Positions 58,670 to 64,000 of a stretch of DNA of 64,000 nucleotides are shown here, piece after piece; the stretch's first letter is position 1, and each line of letters opens with the position of its first letter. The stretch is taken from contig NZ_CP041405.1 of assembly GCF_007066085.1 (NCBI RefSeq), positions 2,108,001-2,172,000 of the forward strand, read 5' to 3'. Below the pieces are notes generated by a model. That model did no database searches, had not been told where the DNA came from, and saw nothing but the letters and a program-made list of their open reading frames with translations. A program made the position numbers and the translations under genes. This stretch comes from Paenibacillus thiaminolyticus. Its GTDB lineage: Bacteria > Bacillota > Bacilli > Paenibacillales > Paenibacillaceae.

Positions 58670-61344
58670 AGCCGACTTGGATCTGTCACTTCCGGCATGG
58701 CGATGCCGGCATGAAAGCGCTGTTGGGCGGAAAGGGAGCCAATCTCGCGGAGATGACGCGCATCGGGCTGCCCGTGCCGCCCGGCTTCACCATTACGACG
58801 GAAGCTTGCCGATCCTACTACGCGCTGAACCGGCTGCCTGACGGCCTGATGGACGAGGTAAGTTCCGCTCTGCAGGCCGTCGAGCTGATGCGCGGCCAGC
58901 GATTCGGGGACGCCCATGATCCGCTTCTCGTCTCCGTCCGCTCCGGTTCTGTGCATTCCATGCCCGGCATGATGGATACGATTCTCAATCTCGGACTGAA
59001 CGATGAGACCGTTCAAGGCCTCGCCTCTGCCACGGGCGACGAGCGCTTCGCTTATGATTGCTACCGCCGCCTCATCCATATGTTCGGCAATGTCGTGTCC
59101 GGCGTCGAATCAGGTGACTTCGAGCGCATCCTCGCCGAAGTCAAGGCGCATTGCGGGGCGCAGACGGACCAGTCCCTCTCCGCCGACGGCTTGCGGGAGG
59201 TTGTCCGGCGGTATAAGCATTATTTGGAGGAAGAAGCTGGCGCCCCGTTCCCGCAAGATGTCCACGTCCAGCTGCAGTTGGCCATCGAGGCCGTATTCCG
59301 CAGCTGGAACAATCACCGCGCGCAGGTGTACCGCAAGCTGCATCAGCTCTCCGATGACGAGGGCACGGCTGTCAACATCCAGTCGATGGTGTTCGGCAAC
59401 CGCGGCGCGGACAGCGGGACGGGCGTGCTCTTCACCCGTCATCCGTCGACTGGCGAGAAGATTTTGTTCGGCGAGTATTTGACCGATGCCCAGGGAGAGG
59501 ATGTCGTTGCCGGAACCCGGACGCCGCAGCCGATCGCCAAGATGGCCGAGGAAATGCCGGATCTGTACCGGCAGCTGACGGAAGCTGCCGATCAACTGGA
59601 GCGCCATTACCGCGACATGCAGGATATCGAGTTCACGGTTGAACGCGGCAAGCTGTTCATCCTGCAGACGCGGGCCGGCAAGCGCACGGCGCAAGCCGCC
59701 GTCGCCATCGCGGTCGCGCTCGTGCATGAAGGGCTGATCACGGCGCAGGAAGCGCTGCTGCGATTAGACGTCGCGCAGCTGGAGCATCTGCTGCACCCGT
59801 CCATTGCGCCCGATGCCGCGATCGACACCGTGGCGACCGGCCTGCCCGCCTCGCCGGGAGCCGCCTCCGGCCGCATCGTGCTTGATGCCGACGAGGCGGA
59901 GCGAATGGCCGCCGCCGGCGAGCGCGTCATTCTCGTCCGGCCGGAGACAACGCCGGAGGATATTCACGGCGTGCTCGTGGCGGAAGGCGTGCTGACGAGC
60001 CGGGGCGGCATGACGAGCCACGCGGCCGTCGTCGCCCGCAGCATGGGGAAGCCGTGTGTCTCCGGCTGCGAGGACGTCAGCTTCGACTTCACTCGCAATT
60101 GCATCGTGATCGGCGCGCGCACGTTCCTCGAAGGCGACCTGCTGTCGATCGACGGTGCGACAGGACGCGTCATCGCCGGAGCCGTGCCGCTCGTCGCCGC
60201 GGAGATGTCGGATGAATTCCAGCAGCTACTGGAATGGGCGGACCGCGAGCGCGAGCTGGGCGTCTACGCGAACGCGGATACGCCCGCGGACGCCGCGAAG
60301 GCGCGGGCCCTCGGGGCCGAAGGCATCGGACTGTGCCGGACGGAGCATATGTTCATGTCCCCGGAACGGCTATGCATCGTTCAGGAGATGATTCTGGCCG
60401 AATCGGAGGCGGAACGCCGGAAGGCGCTCGCACTGCTGCTGCCGCTGCAGCAGGAGGACTTTGAGGGCATTTTCGAGGCGATGGACGGTTATACGGTCAC
60501 GGTTCGGCTGTTGGATCCGCCGCTTCATGAGTTCCTGCCGAATCTGGAGGAGCTTGTCGTCCGGCAGACCGAGTGGAAAGCGACCGGCACTGGCACAGAG
60601 CGCGAACGGGACGATCTCGAGCGCCTGATCGCCAAGGTACGTGCCCTGCATGAGCTGAATCCGATGCTCGGCCAGCGCGGCTGCCGGCTCGGCATTCTGT
60701 TCCCGGAAATTTATGAGATGCAGGCGGAGGCGCTGTTCCTTGCCGCTTCCCGCATGCTGCGCCAAGGCGTGCGCGTGCAGCCGGACATCATGGTGCCGCT
60801 GATCGGCCACGCCGCCGAGCTGAAGCTGCTGCGCGAGCTCATCGAGCGCACGGCAGAGCGGGTGCTCGGCGCCGAGCGCCGCGGCTGCGCGTACCGCATC
60901 GGCACGATGATCGAGGTGCCGCGCGCGGCGCTGACAGCGGGCCAGATTGCGGAGCATGCCGATTTCTTCTCGTTCGGCACGAACGATCTGACGCAGATGA
61001 CGTTCGGCTGCAGCCGCGACGACGCGGAGGGCAAGTTCCTGGCCCACTACGTCGACCGCCGCGTGCTGGCGGCGAACCCGTTCCAGGTGCTCGACACGTC
61101 CGGCGTCGGCCAGTTGATTGAGCTGGCGGTGCAGCGCGGCCTCGCCGTCAATCCGCAGCTCAAGACCGGCATCTGCGGCGAGCACGGCGGCGAGCGGGAT
61201 TCGATCCTGTTCTGCCATGCGACGGGCCTCGATTATGTAAGCTGCTCAACGTACCGCGTCCCGCTCGCCCGCATCGCTGCCGCTCAGGCGAAGCTGCTTC
61301 TCGGAAGCCGGAACAAAGCTTCCGTGCATTCGATATCTGTGTAA
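58666..61344 (+). CDS. ppdK: Pyruvate, phosphate dikinase
   Basis: An 892-residue enzyme that converts pyruvate, ATP and phosphate to phosphoenolpyruvate, AMP and pyrophosphate. The order is an ATP-grasp N-terminal domain (LLGGKGANLAEMTRIGLPVPPGF), a swivelling domain with the phosphohistidine motif GGMTSHAAVVARSMGKPCVSG (near residue 450), and the PEP/pyruvate TIM-barrel with GICGEHGGER near the C-terminus. Its place in one operon with gapB supports gluconeogenic use. ATG at 58666 overlaps the SR1P-like stop. A hairpin follows the stop codon. Confidence 0.96.
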   Translation: MKPTWICHFRHGDAGMKALLGGKGANLAEMTRIGLPVPPGFTITTEACRSYYALNRLPDGLMDEVSSALQAVELMRGQRFGDAHDPLLVSVRSGSVHSMPGMMDTILNLGLNDETVQGLASATGDERFAYDCYRRLIHMFGNVVSGVESGDFERILAEVKAHCGAQTDQSLSADGLREVVRRYKHYLEEEAGAPFPQDVHVQLQLAIEAVFRSWNNHRAQVYRKLHQLSDDEGTAVNIQSMVFGNRGADSGTGVLFTRHPSTGEKILFGEYLTDAQGEDVVAGTRTPQPIAKMAEEMPDLYRQLTEAADQLERHYRDMQDIEFTVERGKLFILQTRAGKRTAQAAVAIAVALVHEGLITAQEALLRLDVAQLEHLLHPSIAPDAAIDTVATGLPASPGAASGRIVLDADEAERMAAAGERVILVRPETTPEDIHGVLVAEGVLTSRGGMTSHAAVVARSMGKPCVSGCEDVSFDFTRNCIVIGARTFLEGDLLSIDGATGRVIAGAVPLVAAEMSDEFQQLLEWADRERELGVYANADTPADAAKARALGAEGIGLCRTEHMFMSPERLCIVQEMILAESEAERRKALALLLPLQQEDFEGIFEAMDGYTVTVRLLDPPLHEFLPNLEELVVRQTEWKATGTGTERERDDLERLIAKVRALHELNPMLGQRGCRLGILFPEIYEMQAEALFLAASRMLRQGVRVQPDIMVPLIGHAAELKLLRELIERTAERVLGAERRGCAYRIGTMIEVPRAALTAGQIAEHADFFSFGTNDLTQMTFGCSRDDAEGKFLAHYVDRRVLAANPFQVLDTSGVGQLIELAVQRGLAVNPQLKTGICGEHGGERDSILFCHATGLDYVSCSTYRVPLARIAAAQAKLLLGSRNKASVHSISV

Positions 61345-61356
61345 CTTAGGTAGGGA

Positions 61357-61390
61357 GCAGGCTGTCGGAATCATTCCCGGCAGCCTGTCT
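61357..61390 (+). terminator. Probable terminator of the gapB-ppdK operon
   Basis: CAGGCTG (61358-61364) pairs with CAGCCTG (61381-61387), with an inner CGG/CCG pairing, 14 bases after the ppdK stop. The T run is short (TCTTAGCTT). Confidence 0.55.
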
Positions 61391-61507
61391 TAGCTTCCGT
61401 CATGAGGAGGTTATGAAGCGGGAAGGAGTCAATTCGCCCGTTGAACTCAAAGTGGCGAGTTTCGAAGGCGGGCTAAACCTAGAAGCGTTTCCTTGAAGCT
61501 GAACTGG

Positions 61508-61993
61508 CTATTCCGTAACCTCTACTTTCTTCGGGGGCGTATGAATTGCGTATGTTTTGCTTTTCCCGTCTATATTTACCGTAAACTCCGCAAGCGCCGA
61601 GACTTCATACATACCCGGTTGCTGAATCTTGTACGTGTAATTTTCTGAAATATACGCTTTGCCAGTCAAATTCCGAAGCTTGCCCCCATCCGTAACCGCG
61701 TAAGCGTTGATCTCCTTCCCAGTCCCATCCTTAATCGTATATACAAACAATTGCTCCCGACTGGTTATGGCCAGTTTTTGTTCCGCTTCCTGCTGTAATT
61801 CAGCTTTGATAGTAAATTCCTCGTTGATTCCCACTTTTTGCGGAAGCGAGATATGTGCTGAAAAGAGGCCTTCTTCCCTATTTTCCAATGTAATAGGATC
61901 TCCCCCTGTATCCGAGTCCGCAGATCGCTCCACATTCAAGGACTGACAACCGAGACATACAACAAGAACTATGGCAATCAACCATTTTTTCAA
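61508..61993 (-). CDS. Lipoprotein of unknown function
   Basis: A 161-residue lipoprotein (VVCLGCQS, cysteine near residue 16). The mature part is a single beta-rich domain (FTIKAELQQEAEQKLAITSREQ, YEVSALAEFTVNIDG). I recognise no family; the size and topology recall BsuPI-like intracellular inhibitors but nothing supports that. The start appears to be TTG at 61993, ten bases after AGGAGG. Base composition is visibly more AT-rich than neighbouring genes, as is the protease gene beside it. Confidence 0.7.
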   Translation of the reverse strand: MKKWLIAIVLVVCLGCQSLNVERSADSDTGGDPITLENREEGLFSAHISLPQKVGINEEFTIKAELQQEAEQKLAITSREQLFVYTIKDGTGKEINAYAVTDGGKLRNLTGKAYISENYTYKIQQPGMYEVSALAEFTVNIDGKSKTYAIHTPPKKVEVTE

Positions 61994-62176
61994 TTATTAT
62001 CCACCTCCTAAAACAACAGACGAACCAGCTTCGTTTTTGTTTCAGAAATAAATATTTTTCCTTTGTGGATTGATAAAGTAGCATGCACTTCATTATTGAA
62101 CATGAAAAAAAGCACATTAGCTTAGTCCCCATTTTTCAGGATATCTAACTATCCTAAGAAAGGAATGAATGGAGTT

Positions 62177-63559
62177 ATGAAACTCAGAAAATTGGTAAGT
62201 TTGATTTTTCTCGCCAGCTTCTTACTTTTCAGTTCAATCATTAGCGCCGCTGAAGATATAGCAGATAAATATGGTTGGATCACCATTAAAGGATCGATTT
62301 CAGATATCGCAGAAATCACTCAAAAAAACAATTTTAATAGAATACCCTATCCCTTGGAGTTGACCATCTCCCCTGATAACCTCACCAATAAACTTTTTTT
62401 GGAGAACTATGTTGAGAAGCAAAGAATCAAACAAGATTTTCCTGCCATTAAAAAGTTAATCGAAAATGAACCTGCCCAGTACTCAGGCCATTACTATAAT
62501 GCGGATAAGGGAACTGTAATCATCCAAATAACAGAGAACTTAGATTTCTTAAAAGCACAAGTTCGGAATTCCGTACAAAACTATGATAAAGTTCAGTTTG
62601 AAGTTACAAAATATTCTTGGGCTGAAATTGAAAATGCCAAGGAAATTATTATTCAAAATGTTGAACCAGGTACGGTTAGAGCACTCATCCCCGACGTGAA
62701 AAATAACAAGTTAATCATTGCATTCGATGAAGAAGCGCTCATAAATGAAGAAACTGTTTCCTCACTAATATCCCACCCGGAGATGCTTGAATTTACTACC
62801 ATGCCTGCTTCAGCACTTATTGCTGAAACAGATGATACGTCTTACGATTCTCCATTTCCAATCGGCTCCAAAATAGGCGGTGACTATGTCAAAAAAAATG
62901 AAAATGAATATGAGTACTATATATGTACAACAGGGTACTTTGGAGCTGATCAAAATGATCAAGAAGTCCTAGTCACAGCCGGCCATTGCCAAAACAAGCC
63001 AAGAATAAATACGGAGTGGTATCAACCTACATGGAAAACACCAACCATTGGAAGGTTTACTTTTAGAACCACTTCTGCCGTTGATGGAACGAACGGATAT
63101 ATTAAATTGCACTCAAGTTATAGCGGACGCCCAAGGGTACCGTACCCCTCTTCCTCGAATATGGCAATGATTACAGGGGTTTACACAAGCGATACACCGG
63201 GAGATACAATTTATTTTAGAGGTGCAAATAGCGGAACCACTACATCTGGTACAATTTCATACTCCAATGTTGATATTTATTGGGGAAAAGGTGGATATGG
63301 ATACAAACGTGCCGAGGTTCTTGCCACGGGATATTCTTCTATAGGAGGAGACAGTGGCGGGCCGCTCCTAACAAATTATTCTTATGATAATGATCTTACC
63401 GGATGGACTTTTGATTTGGCTGGAACCCACACAGGAGTGGTAACTCTAACGAGCACCGAAAGCCCTATTCCTCCTGGAACCTATAAAGTATATGAACCCA
63501 TTTGGACAACTTTTAATGATCTAAACCTTACGAGGATAAAAGTTATTGCTAAACCCTGA
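62177..63559 (+). CDS. Secreted trypsin-like (S1) serine peptidase
   Basis: A 460-residue exported protein. The signal peptide is MKLRKLVSLIFLASFLLFS onward, ending near ISAAE. A pro-region (residues about 25-215) precedes the protease: catalytic histidine in VTAGHCQNK, aspartate probably in SAVDGTNGYI, serine in SSIGGDSGGPLL. This is the alpha-lytic/chymotrypsin-type clan with a long N-terminal propeptide. ATG at 62177, with GGAG close before it, begins a good signal peptide; the ATG at 62165 leaves no room for a site. The gene is AT-rich against its surroundings, which may indicate transfer. The adjacent lipoprotein gene is divergent. Confidence 0.88.
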   Translation: MKLRKLVSLIFLASFLLFSSIISAAEDIADKYGWITIKGSISDIAEITQKNNFNRIPYPLELTISPDNLTNKLFLENYVEKQRIKQDFPAIKKLIENEPAQYSGHYYNADKGTVIIQITENLDFLKAQVRNSVQNYDKVQFEVTKYSWAEIENAKEIIIQNVEPGTVRALIPDVKNNKLIIAFDEEALINEETVSSLISHPEMLEFTTMPASALIAETDDTSYDSPFPIGSKIGGDYVKKNENEYEYYICTTGYFGADQNDQEVLVTAGHCQNKPRINTEWYQPTWKTPTIGRFTFRTTSAVDGTNGYIKLHSSYSGRPRVPYPSSSNMAMITGVYTSDTPGDTIYFRGANSGTTTSGTISYSNVDIYWGKGGYGYKRAEVLATGYSSIGGDSGGPLLTNYSYDNDLTGWTFDLAGTHTGVVTLTSTESPIPPGTYKVYEPIWTTFNDLNLTRIKVIAKP

Positions 63560-63816
63560 ATAGATACACTCCCCTTCTGACCGGATGGGAGAGTGCTGTT
63601 AAGGAGTTTATAGAATAGGCATTTCTCCCTTTTTCACAGAAAAAACCGATCTCCCTTCTCAAAAAACAACAGCGGCAATCGACCGCAAACTATCCTTTTA
63701 TCAGGAAGTGAAATTCCTCTTGTTTATTTCCTTTCAGGATGTGATACAATAAGCGCAATAGCGGCTTCATGCCGTCTATCTTTCATATTATTGAAAGGGT
63801 TGGGTGAGGGGCTACG
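63560..63816. other. Intergenic region before the permease gene
   Basis: A weak hairpin (CACTCCCC...GGGAGAGTG, 63567-63596) follows the protease. TACAAT at 63745-63750 may be a -10 with a poor -35. No purine riboswitch pattern was seen. Nothing else is supported. Confidence 0.4.
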
Positions 63817-64000
63817 ATGGAAAGCAGGTATTCGATTGGTCCACCAGGAAAGAAAGAGACCGTCGCATGCAAAGGAGAATGCTTCATCTAATCCAGCTGT
63901 CCGCCTGAATCCAAGCGATTGGCGGCGGGAGCTGTTAGCGGGAACCGTATCTTTTTTTGCGATCGTCTATATTATTATTGTCAATTCATCGATATTGGCG
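63817..64000 (+). CDS. NCS2-type purine permease, 5' end, with frame problem
   Basis: The last 67 codons in one frame (from about 63800) read RLNPSDWRRELLAGTVSFF, AIVYIIIVNSSILA, the usual N-terminus of guanine/hypoxanthine permeases of the NCS2 family. That frame has no ATG behind a ribosome binding site. The only ATG with a good site (GAGGGG, five bases, at 63817) is in another frame and stops after 24 codons (63889-63891). A frameshift near the AAAG-rich stretch at 63850, or a leader peptide, could explain it. The gene runs out of the window. Confidence 0.55.

Noticed and set aside
63560..63816. Purine riboswitch before the permease gene
   Set aside because: The conserved TATA, TTTCTACC and paired loop sequences of the purine aptamer are not found.

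Overview
The window reads as a chromosomal segment of an endospore-forming Gram-positive of the Paenibacillus type. The reasons are a moderately GC-rich sequence with strong AGGAGG ribosome binding sites, T-box leaders on thrS and pheS, an S-box (SAM-I) leader on metA, sporulation genes (ytxC, a CotF pair, a Spo0E-like phosphatase, an alanine-rich repeat protein that may be spore-associated), a futalosine-pathway mqnC, and the order pheS-pheT-zapA-cvpA-mutS2-DUF350, which follows the Bacillus subtilis order (rnhC and polX are absent here). No rRNA, tRNA, CRISPR array, prophage or intact insertion sequence was seen.

Layout. 1-2.9 kb: the end of a LiaF-like membrane protein and a GntR/YtrA-type ABC transporter operon behind a near-consensus promoter. 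3-4.3 kb: the alanine-rich repeat protein and a secreted 3D-domain protein. 4.4-9.3 kb: a minus-strand cell-envelope cluster with a two-component system, an FG-GAP lipoprotein, an LCP enzyme and a SEDS protein. 9.6-13.5 kb: an ammonium transporter with two GlnR/TnrA boxes, and an M1 aminopeptidase-like protein. 14-17.5 kb: thrS with its T-box, and ytxC. 17.7-18.6 kb: a gene-free stretch made of two degenerate repeat arrays. 18.6-25.2 kb: an AAC(3)-type acetyltransferase, then a + strand locus of response regulator, kinase, membrane protein, binding protein and organophosphate transporter. 25.3-31 kb: a proline-rich protein, mqnC, and the S-box-controlled metA-metI-metC operon. 31-40 kb: corA with a long leader, an HRDC protein, an exonuclease, an ArsC-family protein, a pseudouridine synthase, cobalamin-related genes and a lipoprotein. 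40-45.7 kb: Spo0E-like, aminotransferase and Lrp regulator, spore coat genes, an MFS protein, a zinc-ribbon protein, a 27-residue membrane peptide and a DUF350 protein. 45.8-57 kb: mutS2, a CuA-like lipoprotein, cvpA, a very long ZapA coiled-coil protein, pheT and pheS. 57.4-61.3 kb: gapB, an SR1P-like small protein and ppdK. 61.5-64 kb: an AT-richer lipoprotein and trypsin-like protease, then the start of a purine-type permease.

The most informative observations are these. (1) gapB-SR1P-ppdK is arranged as one overlapping gluconeogenic operon behind sequences that match the CcpN operator consensus. (2) The ammonium transporter promoter is bracketed by two perfect TGTNAN7TNACA boxes 105 bp apart. 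(3) A ZapA domain is extended by roughly 900 residues of coiled coil containing an exact 150-bp coding duplication. (4) There are repeat structures that no ordinary feature explains: a roughly 50-nt periodic motif array at 18.0-18.5 kb and a small element with terminal inverted repeats at 53.1 kb. Functions are assigned by reading motifs and from general family knowledge. No database search was run.
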